DNA from: Takakia lepidozioides
Taxonomy: Eukaryota; Streptophyta; Takakiopsida; Takakiales; Takakiaceae
Direction of reading: 5' to 3'
NCBI GenBank assembly: GCA_030704615.1
Contig: CM060732.1
Location: 14,510,001-14,574,000, forward strand
DNA length: 64,000 bases
Shown here: positions 36,355 to 48,656 of the stretch, in pieces
How the letters are laid out: each line of letters begins with the position of its first letter
Numbering within the stretch: position 1 is the stretch's first letter
Position numbers and translations under genes: made by a program
The notes under the pieces: model-generated
Database searches by the model: none
What the model was told of the DNA's origin: nothing
The model's input: the letters and a program-made list of their open reading frames with translations, nothing else

Positions 36355-36619
36355 GGTGAGGGGGAGGAGGAGGGGGGGATGGGTACCCCGGGTGCACCCC
36401 GGGGTATGAAGCCACACGGGACCTAGGAGGCTGTTGGGAGGCTAGATTCGAGCTGCCTTTTGTTAGTGATAATTGTTGTAAGGGAGCGGAGGGCTGTCAG
36501 GTATTTTACCTAGTACTATTTTTACCATAATATCCCCGGAACCTGACGTGACGGAGGTCCCGTCAGCGTCAGGTCTGACGTGACCTGATGCTGACTTACA
36601 GACGTGACGCTGATAACCG

Positions 36620-36980
36620 GGTGACCCATGGAGGATGTGACCGACCATCAACCCAAAATGACCTCTTGTGTGTGTTGCTTGTGTCTATAGTCAAATAATG
36701 TCGGATTGGTCAATGAGAACCACCACGGTGCAGCTGAGCCGGCATAGATTGAAACACGGCCTGCTAAGACTAAGCTAACTCTCCTAAGAACCTTGTAAAC
36801 ATCATGGAGAATACCAAATCAGGGTACTAACAGGAGCCAAGAGCCCACATTTGCAGGATGAACAAACTTCTTCACATCGTACATTAAGAAAAAACCATAC
36901 CTTGCGATTGTGGTTGTCCCACCATCGTGAAGGATCTTTAAGAAACTTATGCCAGCTCTGCTCCGTGCTCCAAGGTAGTG
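36620..36980. repeat. Dispersed repeat R, copy 1
   Basis: From GACCCATGGAGGAT to GCCAGCTCTGCTC this matches 61,975-62,310 and the shorter 62,405-62,605 in direct orientation. Shared phrases include CACGGTGCAGCTGA, CCACATTTGCAGGATG and CATCGTGAAGGATCT. No coding capacity is seen, and it is probably a non-autonomous element or pseudogene family. Confidence 0.75.
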
Positions 36981-37029
36981 GTTTGTGCTCGAAAATCCGG
37001 CACAGAGAGTAATCAGCACTTAGAGGCAG

Positions 37030-37435
37030 TATTCGGTTGACCTACTATTCTAGAAGTGGGAGCTTGGTATACAATCCTGCAATCATCGCATTCCATGAGA
37101 TCACATCTCTCTTAGGAATCCCATCAAACACTTGGTGAGCATCCACCACACTCCCGTGCACTTGCAGTACATGCTGATTAGAGCATTGCCTGGACACGGA
37201 CATCTGATTCAAATCCAGACTTTAGAATATCACCCCTTCTCGTTGCATAACGCCAAAGAGTGCAACTGCGTCCGCCCCATGCCCTTGCTGAGAAAATCGT
37301 GCCATCATTGCATTCCACGAGACTACATTTTGTCCAGGCATTTCACAAAACACTCGCCGTGCATCCACTATACTGCCGCACTTGACAATACTAGTGATTG
37401 CAAACTAGAGTGGACCAAAAATGGCAGATCATGAG
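37030..37435 (-). pseudogene. PLS-type pentatricopeptide repeat relic
   Basis: Read on the minus strand: CGSIVDARRVFCEMPGQNVV, SWNAMMARFSQQGHGADAVA, LFGVMQREGV, a stop, then VDAHQVFDGIPKRDVISWNAMIAG. The DARRVF...VVSWNAM phrase is diagnostic for plant PPR proteins of the PLS class, which act in organelle RNA editing and processing. An in-frame stop and truncation on both sides make it a relic. It supports a land-plant source. Confidence 0.85.
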
Positions 37436-37439
37436 TACA

Positions 37440-38100
37440 TAAAGAGTACATAAAGGAGGATGTGGCGAATCCTCAACCATCGGATTTGCTTCAACTGACA
37501 ATCTTGACCGTCTATTATTGACTGTTAAAACCAAAATTTTCAAATTGCGATAATATCAATTCACAAATGTTTTTTGAAATTTGATCATAATCAACTCTGC
37601 ATTTATGGTGAATGAATGCATTTAATGAAAAAAGTTTTGTTATTTCAAAATAATTTAGTCATAAAGGACTTTATGAAAAGAGCTATTTTTGAGGCTCAAT
37701 ATAATACATAATTTTTTTTTAACTTCATATTTTTGAATGATAGTTTTCATTCCAGATTCCTCGTTCTCCAAAGCAAGGTTGAGAGAGTCCTTTTCTTGAC
37801 TTTGTTCTAACTTCTATATTAAAAAAATCCATAACGTCTTTTTTTATGGACTGTGACAATTCCTTATGGACTTTTTAAAAGTCCATAACATCTAGAGATT
37901 CTGGTTTTTGATAATGAGATTTACAAGTGTGAAAGTATATGTAGATGAGCCTCTATATATTATTCCCTTTTTATTGATGGCATTGTCATGTAGGAGTATG
38001 ATAATTTACCACTATTCCATGTCTGGAAAAAACAGTGTTGTGACAGCAAAAAATAAACACTGTAAGCTGCAATCACCCATACGTGCTGAGAAGGGTAGTC
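37440..38100. other. No gene recognised
   Basis: AT-rich sequence with homopolymer A and T runs between the PPR relic and the RT relic. Confidence 0.35.
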
Positions 38101-38107
38101 ACCATCA

Positions 38108-38715
38108 GAGATCTGCAAGCATAAGATAAAACTGGAACCTGATGCAGTACATGTAAAACAGGCCAGATACAGATTGAATCCCAACTATGCACATAAAGTT
38201 GGAGAGGAGATAAAGAAGTTAGCTGATGCTAAATTCATATATCTTGTGAATACACTACATGCCTATCACCCATAGTGATGGTACCTCAAAAGAATGGCAA
38301 CCTCAGGGTATGTGTGGATTACAAAAAGCTAAATGCTTGTACCAAGAAAGATCTTTTTCCACTACCCTTCACAGAGGTTGTGCTAGATGTAGTTGCAAGA
38401 CATGATATGTACTCCTTCATGGATGGATTCAGTGGATATAACCAGGTACAGGTAGCAGAGGAAGACCAATGAAAGACAACTTTCATAACAGATTAGGGAG
38501 CTTATGCATACAAAGTAATGCCCTTTGGTCTATGTAATGCCCCTGCTACATTCCAAAGAGTGGTAACAGAATCCTTCCAAGAATATCTGGACGACTTTAT
38601 GCAAGTATTTCTGGATGACTTCAGTGTGTACAGTTCTACAAATGAACATTTGCATAAACTGGAGTTGTGTTTGGCCAGATGCAAGTCAAGGGGAATAAGC
38701 CTTAAAACCCTGAAA
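38108..38715 (+). pseudogene. Ty3-type reverse transcriptase relic
   Basis: In order: KIKLEPDAVHVKQARYRLNP and GEEIKKLADAKFI (RT entry), GNLRVCVDYKKLNACTKKD, MDGFSGYNQV, MPFGLCNAPATFQRV and VFLDDFSVYS. The xxDD catalytic pair is kept as FLDD. In-frame stops (near 38,272, 38,471 and 38,494) and loss of everything after about 38,720 show it is dead. It is AT-richer than the Ty3 element at 55.5 kb and a different lineage. Confidence 0.88.
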
Positions 38716-38814
38716 AATAACACAATTTTAAGTAAAACTGGAGTTGTGTTTGGCCAGATGCAAGTCAAGGGGAATAAGCCTTAAAACCCTGAAAAATAAC
38801 ACAATTTTAAGTAA
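38657..38814. repeat. 79-bp perfect tandem duplication
   Basis: The stretch beginning CTGGAGTTGTGTTTGGCCAG at 38,659 is repeated from 38,738, the copies nearly identical. The first copy lies at the end of the RT relic, so the duplication came after loss of function. Confidence 0.9.
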
Positions 38815-39070
38815 ATCTGGACTAAAGTTTGGTCCAGAAATAAGGAAAAATATCTGAATATGTATTTTTTAAATCATTTAAATAAATTTAAATGGATCAT
38901 TTTAAATATAAATATAAGATATAAATAATTATTTGTCTATTAATATATAATATGAGCAATAAAGAAACATTATGTATAAACTTCAGGAGAAAAAGCAGTT
39001 TCTATTTGGCTCATAAAGCAAGTTCCACTGTTCACTCGACGTTTAGTAAGAGTTGAATGAGATACCAACA

Positions 39071-39435
39071 GTCAGTAGCTCAGTTGGTGAAGTGCACTGA
39101 GTGCCACCCAGATGATTATGGGGTCAAATCTTGCTACTGACGGGTGTGGTATGTTCCTGGGTGGTATCCCATTCCAATGCCACATGGCGGGGTTACTGTG
39201 GAAGAGGTTATTTTCTCCTCTCACTATGAAGGGGCGTGATTTGTGAGCTGTCGCTCCCAGGTGTTTCCATTACATTAAAAAATAAATTAAAAAAATGGGT
39301 GTCGGGTGATGACTTGCTTCATGATCCGCGGCCTGATGGATGATTGGAGCACCTTATGCCTTAGTCATATTCGTAACCGCGACTGAGCTTGTGAAGGCCG
39401 TTACTATGTAACGTACAAGGCAAATCAATCAAATA
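39071..39435 (+). mobile_element. tRNA-derived SINE
   Basis: 39,071-39,141 resembles a tRNA: GTCAGTA and TACTGAC form a 7-bp acceptor-type stem, TAGCTCAGTTGG matches the pol III A box, and GGGTCAAATCT is a near B box. A non-tRNA body of about 290 bp follows, including an A/T-rich part at 39,275, and ends near GCAAATCAATCAAA. I do not assign an anticodon because that stem does not fold cleanly. Confidence 0.72.
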
Positions 39436-39439
39436 TGTG

Positions 39440-42200
39440 AACAAAACATGGCACAATGACACAATACCATGACATGAAAGGAAAGACAATGGGAGACATT
39501 GATGATAAACAACCAGGTTTTATTTCAGAATCATGTCAATTTGAGTAAGTCTCGCCATGCGGCATGGACCAATACAAGTAACGTAAACCATTTCAATGAG
39601 AGTATCAACTTCTAGAATGAGGGCTGAACTCCGGTAACACAAGACGATGTCGGCCGACGTACTTATGGTGAAAGTATTTTGAGGAAAGCCATTTTCCAAA
39701 ATCACGATATTTTGACTAGGTTGAAGGGACCATTTTCAAATCTGTATTCTTCCATTGTTCCGAAGGTTTTTGTCAACAAAGATGGAAGAAGTCCCTGAAA
39801 TGTTGTCTCGGGTATCGTGGATATGGTGATGACCCCACAAAAAATATCCTCCAATATTACGCCAACCAACAATGTCTTGTGCGACCGAAGTTCAGCTGTA
39901 CTTCTCCAAGAATTGGTGGCCTTGCAGACTTTCAGTGAATCGCGAAGATGATGAATTACTCGTATGCTCTTCAAAACATAATGTCCAAGTAACTGACCCT
40001 GGAGTAAGATGCTGAAAAATTGGGGAGTAAGTATGCTGCTCGTATGCTTCTGGAGAGTGGCTCGGTGGCGAGTATGTTGATGGAGAGAGTGATGTTTTCT
40101 GCGAAATCTTCAAGAAAATAGTGTCGGGTGACCAGTCGAGGTTCATCTGTGACGGGCTGTGGTACTTCTGACGATATACTGTAAAGCACTCGTAAACTGT
40201 TCTCCAACTAAATAATCTCCAACTGAATAACCACCAACTAACTGATTGGAGCTGTCACAACCAATGTCAACAATCATATTTACTGCTAGATGTTTGATGC
40301 TATTGTTGTTCATGTAGCTGAATTGTATAGTAGTCGTTTTGCTATTCCCACGCGAACAGTATCAGGTCCCCAGAGACTGTCATATTTAGACTCTCGTATC
40401 AGCCACGGCCCACCATCATTGACCAATTTAAAACCATCAGCTGCATGTCAGCTGAGAACTAGATCTTCGATTCATTGTATGCGACTCCACAGAAACACCC
40501 TAGCCCACAAGTAGTTAACCAGCACCTTGAGATATTTGGATTGAATGAACTGGAGATTTCATTCTTAGCTAATGGTTTCACGTAGGTGGTGCTTGATACC
40601 GATTTCGGAATTTGGCAGTCTCAGTGGACTTGATGTTGTTGGAATGGGAATAGCAAAAAGACTCAGGAGTCAGGACTATAGAAATCAGCAACATGAACAT
40701 AGGTAGTATCAAACACCTTGAAGTACATATGATTGTTGAGATTGTTTGCACAGATTGTTTGCGACGGTGTTCCCCCTCTGGCGTCCAGTCCACATGAAAA
40801 TGACGAGAATGACGCTGGAGATTGACGTTCAATTACTGACATTTTGCCTCCTCGTAACCCCCATTGGTGTGCAATGAAATGACATCAAACAGACCAGTTC
40901 TTAGAAAACACCGTGATCGCGCAGTTTAATCGTTGGTGTTCCCCAAAAAAAATGAATCTCCAAACAAAGGATTAGGAACCAAAAAATACAAACCACAAGG
41001 ATGCTGTCAATTGGTTGGAGATCGGATTATGCAAGCATGGAGAATGACTTCCAACAAGACTAGGAAGTTCATTAATCACTTGAACAATCCGCCAAGGACC
41101 AAGTGACCCATCAGCCCGGATGATTTGAGTACAAATAGATACATTGTAACACATCAGGATCATCCAGGATGATGGTGTGAAATATTCCGGGACGGATTAT
41201 GCAAATACCTTGAGTTCCCTCGCTGTAACTGAACGGAAGTAACTCACTATGCCTTGCAGCTCACCTCCGCTTCAAATGACAGCATTTTCGTTGTTGATTC
41301 GTGAGCATATAACAAACAATCACATCCACTCCGACCAATGACAAGTGACACTGTTGAGGTAATATAACATTGAGGCAGTCGGCTGGAGAACTAGGACGAT
41401 GATGAAGTCCACTTTTCGAACCACGAGTGATCGCGCGACAGATCTTTGCCTCTACCACCATTGAAACCACAACGAGCAGAGTACATCCGGATTTCGATGG
41501 TGCTGTCAGTTCGTCAGGGAAGGAATTTTGAAGCCGCCAAAATTACTTCAATCCATTTGAAGAGAGGTTTTAACAGAGCTTCACAATCCGCTCAGGAACA
41601 AATGAGACGACCATCGTGGGTGCTTCAATTACGTGTTAGGAACCCGAATTCAGTCATCGACGATGATCGTGTCACTTGTTCCCCATCGTAATATGCAAAC
41701 ATCGGAAACTTCTTTCTCTTTAAATATTCTGAAATAATTTGGAAAGTCTCGACATTACGTTTCGCAGGACCTGACAGCATCTTCAGTCTGGATTGAGTAC
41801 ACAACCAACTCCTCCAGCCTCCAGCCTGATCTGTTATTGCCTCCACTGACAATGAAGTCAACTTGTTTTGATAACATTTGATGGCATTGCTAATCTATGC
41901 TAGCTCCACAAGAGGAGATATGAAGGAACCACGCGCGATTGCGCGTGATCTCTCTCAAACTTCCGATACCCCATTAAGGCCGAGAGGATCTGGCATAACA
42001 TTAACAGTGTTAAATAACGAATGTGTGTAATGAACAGGCCGGCAATAGATTAATTCATCAATATCACAAAGTTGCTTCCCAAACGGCTAACACTCAAGGC
42101 ATATGTACGAGATCGCCGTCGGTTACCACTGATGGCGGAACTCTGTGCACCCGATGAGATGGATACAGTCGGAGATTGAATTTAAGATATGACCAGACAC
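39440..42200. other. Degenerate sequence, no gene recognised
   Basis: Several open frames of 60-90 codons occur on the minus strand (39,520-40,207, 40,578-40,832, 40,972-41,163, 41,261-41,470, 41,625-41,861), with no domain I can name. Their spacing could mark exons of a decayed gene. GATCGCGCG palindromes recur at about 40,914, 41,428 and 41,930. Confidence 0.3.
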
Positions 42201-42201
42201 C

Positions 42202-43930
42202 TCACTGGTAGTTGTACTTGATTGATGAACGTAAAGCCTCGCGGTCCCTCCGCTCAGCCTTCCACTGCCGTTCTTCTTTCTTCTCCTGTTGAATTTGATT
42301 CTGAACTTGACACTGGAATATAACTGTGTGGAAGCAGCACAGAAAGAATTGTTAAAGAAAATACAAAGATCATTGAAATATCATTGATCTCACAAAAGTC
42401 ATGTGAAGTCAACATACGTATATGTACAAATGGGGGTTGAAGTAAAACTGATGGACTACACACAAAATAGGGCAATGTTAAACTACATACCCAGATAATC
42501 GGGATCTTTTTGCAGTGGGTGCCAAACAGAAGCATCAATAAATCTTCCAAACCAGGACCAGTAGACGTGATTTCGATCTATCGGTGGGCCGGAAGATTTG
42601 CAGGAGTTCTTGCCGACATAATCAACAACGGATTGGGCTCCAATCAAGCCCGAGAGAAAATGCCACAATGCTTTGGTGATTCTACTGGTTGATGATGACC
42701 CATCCAAGGCACTCCGAAACCCAGTGAATACTGGAGTCTTCCCAATCACATTCAAGGAATCAAGCAATGAGGAGGATGCCCCTGCCTAGCAAATTCTTTC
42801 CCACTAAATTTTACGAGAATACTCTTAATATCTTTAATAAGATATTTCATTCCAGGCTTAATATGTCCAGCTGTATCTGTGCAATGCTCGGCAAACCACA
42901 TGAAACGAAATTGTTTCATAATTTCCGGAGGAACGAAACACTCCAACATCTTGAATACAGTATCCCTCTCAGAGCAAGACCAAATCGCTACATGAAAATG
43001 AGTCAATGCAAGTCGAAGAAACTCCAGCACTCCAGGTCTTGGAACCACAAACGGTCTTGCGGGCACCCGAATTGTTACTTTCCTCAAGTGGAACCTCTGT
43101 TTAAACAACTCACCTCCAGTAGGAGGTGGCCTGTAGCAAAGAAGTCCATTGACACTTAGGACCAGCAACATGCGCTTGTGTTTCCGGACACCACACATTT
43201 CTTGAGTAACAACGTTCTGAACCATCCAAAAGAGCCCATTAGTTTCTGTTATCTGACCCAAAAATAAATTATTTCCAGTATATCTTGCAACTCAAAAAAT
43301 GCTATGACATACTTGCATTTTGTGGTATACCTAGTGTCTACATCCTGACTCCCAAATGCAATATTTTGCGAAGGAGGTCCTGACTCAGCATTACGACACC
43401 CAATTGTGACTTGAGACAAACAAGCACAATCGGGAGTCTCTGAGTTTCCTGCAACCACGCGCGATCGCGCGAGGTTCCTTTGTGTCAAGTTGTGTCGACA
43501 ATGTAAATGATATATGTAATGATTACAAGGAAGCCAGAAACAATAAGACAGAGGATCAAGTGAAGGAGATACTTATTACCTTTGCTAGATTTACCCTTCG
43601 ATTTTGAGGCAGGTTACCACTGGAGGCAGGTGAATGTTGAAGGGATAACAGAACGCCAGATGTTGTTCTTTCATCGTCGGACGCTGACTGTTGTGATCTA
43701 TGACGTTTCCTTGACACAGGACCATCCGGAATTCTGGGGGGTTGGGGATGTGCAGAAATATTTGCCGGTCTTGTCGGTGTGCTGACCTCAGTCGGCAAAT
43801 GAGTGAGTTCAATAACCTTCTCGCTGACGGTTGACAATGGAATTCGGTTTCTTTCTTTATGCACATCCTGAACCGAATTCAAACGGAAAAAAATGATTAC
43901 CTTGGAATACAACCCCACAGAAGTTGCCAC
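42202..43930 (-). pseudogene. FCP1/SCP-like HAD phosphatase, catalytic Asp lost
   Basis: Core exon about 42,760-43,255: MLLVLSVNGLLCYRP, ARPFVVPRPGVLEFL, HVAIWSCSERDTV, then FMWFAEHCTDT. This is the NLI-interacting-factor/CTD-phosphatase fold, which normally has DxDGT/V at the first block; here it is SxNGL, so the nucleophile Asp is gone. A one-base frame change near 42,775 leads into SSSLLDSLNVIGKTPVF (the family's LLxDDSP block, also damaged) and LWHFLSGLIGAQSVVDYVGKN. The exon ends at 42,491 (donor GTATGT), and the last exon 42,202-42,312 ends in a basic helix (KAERRDREALRSSIK). N-terminal exons are near 43,390-43,490 and 43,580-43,890. Confidence 0.7.
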
Positions 43931-43934
43931 TTCA

Positions 43935-44370
43935 CAGGGGGGAATACTTGCGCGTGAGCCTGGCTAGGCTCACGCCACGTCAACAATCATCCACGTGTGC
44001 AGGTCCTAATTCCGTGCCCCCCCCCCCCCTTACCGCGGATCAGTTGTCGCCTATGTCCCTTTCATCGCCCCCACATGAATATTCTTTCCGACCAAGAACA
44101 ATGGTAGGTTTGTGGATGGTTTAGGATCGAGGACATGATTTTTGAATGAGGAGATCGCCCGCTAGAGAATTGAATATTAACAGCAAACCCTTTTTTTTTC
44201 AAAGTAGTTCATTCATTCCAACCCACAAACATTTTTCAATGCTGGAATCTGAAGACCTACCCCAGGCAATCCCTAACTGTACTTACGGGAACGCGCGAAG
44301 ATCTTGAAAAACAGTTTGGGGATGGAAGCAAAACCAAAATACATTTTATTAAGTCTTGGTACTTGAACCT
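43935..44370. other. No gene; contains a GGCTCACGCCACGTCA palindromic motif
   Basis: At 43,950-43,985 GCGTGAGCCTGGCTAGGCTC continues into ACGCCACGTCA. The phrase GGCTCACGCCACGTCA recurs at about 54,267, beyond the third transposase copy. It may be an element end, but I cannot show inverted symmetry. Confidence 0.35.
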
Positions 44371-44377
44371 CAAGAAC

Positions 44378-47300
44378 TATTGGAGGTTTTAGAGGAACTA
44401 CTTCCAGAGTCTGCAGCAATATCATCTATGAACACAGCAACCCCTCCTTGACGTTTTTTTTCTCCACGACCCCCATGGAGAGGCGAATACATTGTTTGTT
44501 GGGACAACACCCGTGCGCAAGCTTCTGCGTAAACCGGCAAGCGGTAAGCTCTAGGGGGACTCGGGAGACATGTAGTATCCTTGGAAACCGAAAGGTGTTT
44601 GCGTATTCGATGACGCCTGCCGAACTCTGGAAAGCAAGAAGAGGAATGGTGGTAGATGTTATCATCGAGAAATAGACAATGTAAGCAACCATCTGTCGAA
44701 CGGGAATGACACAATGAAATGCAACATATTTTGCACGACTAGAGCCGAACTTACTCACACTCAAAATCGGAGTCCACGTTGAGATCCTCGTCAGGCGCTT
44801 CGGGCTCCTCAAGAAGTCCCTCCGTGGATGGGGCAGAAGTAGTGCCCAACTCAAGCTGATGAAGCTCGCTTGAGAAGAGCTCTGTATCAACCTCCATGCC
44901 GAAGAAGTGCCTTCCGGCGCTTTTGCATGCATGAAAAGATGCTCCTGCAAATCGAAGATGAACGAGAAATCAAAACAGGGCTTCCCTAAGCTCACTGCCC
45001 ACATTTCAAACACAGTGTTGAGGGCCCCACCTATTCCCATAGACAAGTCAACCACTCGTCCACCGTGACGGCTGCATGTCTCCACCAAAGTCTGCATGAA
45101 AGCTGGGGATTTCTCCCGTGCACCTCTCCAAGGGATACCAGTCGACCTTTTCGTGGTTCGACCCGAGTCCACGTAATTGAAGATTACATCATCCTCCACA
45201 AGCTCGCAGGTGGGGTCAATGTGAGCTGCAAGGTCCCTCAACTGGAACTCAGCAATACCAGGAGGAAGAGTGTCCTTACGCACCCTCACCAGGCACAAAG
45301 CTTTGAACACCCGAGTCTGTCAATAATCACGAAGAGAGCATGAGGCAAAAGACAAAACCAACTTTTGACATGTAATTCAGAACCACAAAACTTTAATTCA
45401 AAGGAACCAACTCACTTTCTACCCCGGGAACTCGCCCTTCGTAAGAGGCAGAGTGTTGATGCATGTCCAAGTTTTGATGACACAAAACCCGGAAGCTTTC
45501 ATGTAGCTGAAAAGAGTTCTCCATGCCGACATGTCCTTTGACTGCATGAGAAGAAGAGCCCCCGAGTCAAAAAGGAATTTGTTGCTGAATGAGAAGGCCC
45601 ACTGCCAGTAACGAGAATCCGATTTGTTCCAAGTGGGGGTTGAATTGGAAGGCAACACATCAGGGACAGGGAAACCGTCAGGAATGTCCAGCACCACAAG
45701 GTCAGTCGCGTATGCCTGCTGAACTCCATTCACCCAATCCGGCCTTTTTGTGACCTACAGCCAAAAACAGGAGACAGTGTCACAAGCCCAATCTTGATCC
45801 AACAGGAAATCAATCCCATCGACAAGCCAGAACAAGTTGCCAAAACAAAATTATTCACACAACAGTTAAGACATATGTGCTTATCTGAGTGAGGAATGAA
45901 ACAAGCATGTCCCATGATTTTGAGGGCACCCCTTTGAATGTCGACTTCCTGGATTCCATCATTGCCAGAAAACTTTCATTCACCACCTTACGATGGAACT
46001 GGCCCAAAACCCTGGATGGATGTTCTCTCGCATCGAAAGGCTGCTCCCTCGACTTTGTTGTTCTCCTATCCCTCCTAGTTGGAGAAGGTTGTCTTTCAGC
46101 GACCTCTGACGGGCCCTGTTCCTACGGAGCTGCACTCTTCCCCTTCCCCTTTGGATCCCCGGCAATCTTCCCCTTCCGTTTTGGAGTAGCAGATTTCTCA
46201 GGCTCTTTTGCAGCCAGAGCAGCAATGATTTTGTCATGAATGTCTTTGTCAGCCAGTGGGGCAAGTGCCGTGGCGTTGTCGTTAAGGTTTCTCAAAACAA
46301 CTTCATCGAATGGTGTGTCCTGTTTTGGCAGATCGAGGTACCACCCACAGTCTCTGAAGTGCGCCCTGCTCCAGTCTCTGGCAATACCAGCCGTGTACAT
46401 TGTCTTGTCATTGGAGGGGTCAGCCCACGAGTAGATGAAGTCTGGGTCATCGCTAAGGTACTTTCCCGGTATGAGGACATGATACATATACCTGAATGAC
46501 ACACACACCCAAAATCCAGACAGTCAATTGATCTGATTAGGACACAGATCACACATCACGAGAAGTATATTAGCATGCAAGTCAGTAACACCGATAAACC
46601 AACGTTTGAAAGCCCGATTCAACATTTCGTTGACGCAATGTTGATTCGAGCTGAAATGGAAAACACCAAATTTGGAGAACTGCACTTTCAACAAGCAGGT
46701 ACGAGAGGGAAAGCCCATTATCCTAAAACATCTCATGCACAACATTGGAACCCCAATCAACCTTGCGTTGACGCAAAGAAGATTGGCAGATACACCTATG
46801 ATAATGTAGCATTGAAAGAGACAGTGCTTGGCAACGGAATTCAACATTGCCTCAACGCAAGGTTGTTTTCATTAACAGAGGAAATGGAAAATAGTGATTG
46901 AAAACCACCATCCGAATATCTGCTGGTATGGATATTCAACCTTGCGTTGACACAAGGTTGAATTCCTCTGCTGAAACACCTGTCCAGGGTATTTTTGATA
47001 ACCTTAACTTTCCTACAATTGTATGGAAATCGGGGTATTTTGGCGGGATTAATCTAGCAATCCATACCGTCAAACAACGTTGCGTCAACGCAAGGTTGTT
47101 TGATGGTACAGTGTAAGCTCTAAATAGCATTTCAAATAGACTCCAAACCGACTTTAAGTTCATCCTGGCAGCATTGCAACTGGAAACCACCAAAAAAACA
47201 GCCCAAGAACGAAGGAAAACCTACACAACCAGGCCCTTCATCAACCTTGCGTTGACGCAAGGTTGATTTTCCTGTCAATTTTTGCCCTTTCACATGCAGA

Positions 47301-48656
47301 ATAACGACTTCATTGGATACCCCAGGTACATGAAAGTGAAACCAAAACAAAGAGATACAAGCTTGCGTTAACACAATGTTGCTCGGCTGCACGTCCAGAG
47401 CCTTCATAGCTCCCTGAAAACCTCCGAATTCGCAGTTCTACATGGAAAAAACGAAACAAAAATACAGAAACATACACTTCAAGTACCAGAATTGTTTCTT
47501 GGAGGTCACACCTGCACAACACTCGTTTCATTGCTTGCTCGCTGTTGTACTGGTTTTTGAATTTGTAGGACCTGGAGATTCTTTTTTTTCTCTCAAACTC
47601 CCTGAAAAAACAGTTGTTCCAGACAGCGAGCTTCCATCTCCTGATATAGGCCTCCAGTGTGATCCGGGGGCAAGACATCTGGATTTTGTAGTCTGCCATT
47701 GACTCCCCAAGTGCAGCCATCGCTCGTTTTTCCAACTGCAGCAAGAAAGATCATAAGAATTGTGGAGAGAGCACGGAGCAGCACAAGCATTTGAAAATGG
47801 CTTTGTGGAAACTTTACCTGGCTCCAGAAGGTTGCTTTGTGTAGCCACTGGTCAAATGTGTGGTCGCTAACAACTTTTATTGCTTGTGTCTTCGAGTCCC
47901 TCTCAGGAGATGGGAACATGTTGGTGTCTCTCACAAGTGGATCGGAATTCCAGATCTCCAACCACCTGATTTTGGTTGCATTGTCCACCATTGAAATGGA
48001 GAGGCGATGCAGTTTCTCTTGGGTCATCTCTGGCTTTGAGCCATACTTGTCATAATGTGCTTTCACCTGTTCCAGAAATTCCGTGCCAAGACTTGGATCT
48101 GCCATGCGGATTTGTTTGCGAACGCACTCATGAGGCAAGGTTGATGTCGACCTCTCTGATGAGCATGGAACAGACAAAAAAAAAGGATAAAGCGGGTTGA
48201 TAGTCACCTCCGGTTTCTTCTTTGCACTTGATGATGCTCCTGAGGCATTCAAATTTTCCATGGGGTCTGGAGGCAGCATACTTCCAAGGAGGTCCCGGTG
48301 GTGCGAAACAACGGCAGACGTTATGGTCTCTGTGTCCATCTCTCCTCCCTGCTCTCTCAAGACCTGGTTCTCCACTCGCAGTGCTTCCTCCCGAGCCCAG
48401 CTGACTTCCTCGTCCTCCCCCCCTTCAATTGGAGGTTGCTCTTCGGCCGCCTCCAGGATCACTTGAAGACCTTCCTCTCCAAACAATGGTTGCAAATCGG
48501 GTTTTGGCGTTCGTCCTCATCTCCGCCGGAGGTTTCCTCTCCCATTATAAGTTCCCGTCTCGCCTTCCTCATCCTCTCCTTAGCGCGTACCCTTTGCTTG
48601 TTTGATGTGAAGTAAAGTGTTCTTCGACGTTTTCTTCTCCCTCGGGATATGGTCAT
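44378..48656 (-). CDS. DNA amino-methyltransferase-like gene, copy G2 (spliced)
   Basis: From the ATG at 48,656: a basic start (RGRRKRRR), an acidic linker, a domain with MVDNATKIRWLEIWNSDPLV and SDHTFDQWLHKATFWS, an exon with KNQYNSEQAMKRVL ending at 47,512, a 1,020-bp intron (46,492-47,511), the exon GKYLSD...DWSRAHFRDCGWYLDLP with NLNDNATALAPL, VNESFLAMMESRK (about 45,960), and an exon from 45,754 with ADLVVLDIPDGFPVPD-like motif IV and a core sheet region. Exon 45,031-45,316 has SPAFMQTLVETC and GGRVVDLSMGIG. The next exon, from 44,944, has GASFHACKSAGRHFFGMEVD, giving a class-beta motif I (DxxxGxG...GRxxxGxExD). It ends at TAA 44,750 or splices on to 44,378. A frame break is possible near 48.48 kb and one junction (45.42 kb) is not settled. 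Activity is unknown. Confidence 0.72.
44944..45316 (-). other. Methyltransferase motif I region split by an intron at G-I-G
   Basis: The SAM-binding loop is encoded across an intron (donor at 45,029-45,030, acceptor at 44,945-44,946). Copy G1 has the intron at the same codon (GTG / G, donor 33,138, acceptor 33,220). This shared phase-1 intron inside motif I proves common descent within a eukaryotic genome. Confidence 0.8.
46492..47511 (-). repeat. Intron of G2 with seven palindromes CCTTGCGTTGACGCAAGG
   Basis: Units at about 46,620, 46,758, 46,841, 46,937, 47,074, 47,240 and 47,358, each 20-27 bp, spaced 83-166 bp with unrelated spacers. The best copies extend to a CAA...TTG stem. The intron is GT (47,510-47,511) to AG (46,492-46,493). 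Not CRISPR: the spacers are unequal, no cas genes are present and this is eukaryotic DNA. Confidence 0.88.

Noticed and set aside
39071-39141. Functional tRNA gene
   Set aside because: The acceptor-type stem and A box are good, but the anticodon stem does not fold and a long SINE-like body follows.
39520-41861. A multi-exon gene on the minus strand
   Set aside because: The open frames are short, no splice chain keeps phase and no domain is recognisable.
46600-47390. CRISPR-like appearance of seven palindromic repeats with unique spacers
   Set aside because: Spacers vary from about 60 to 145 bp, repeats are only partly conserved, the array is inside a spliceosomal intron of a eukaryotic gene and there are no cas genes.
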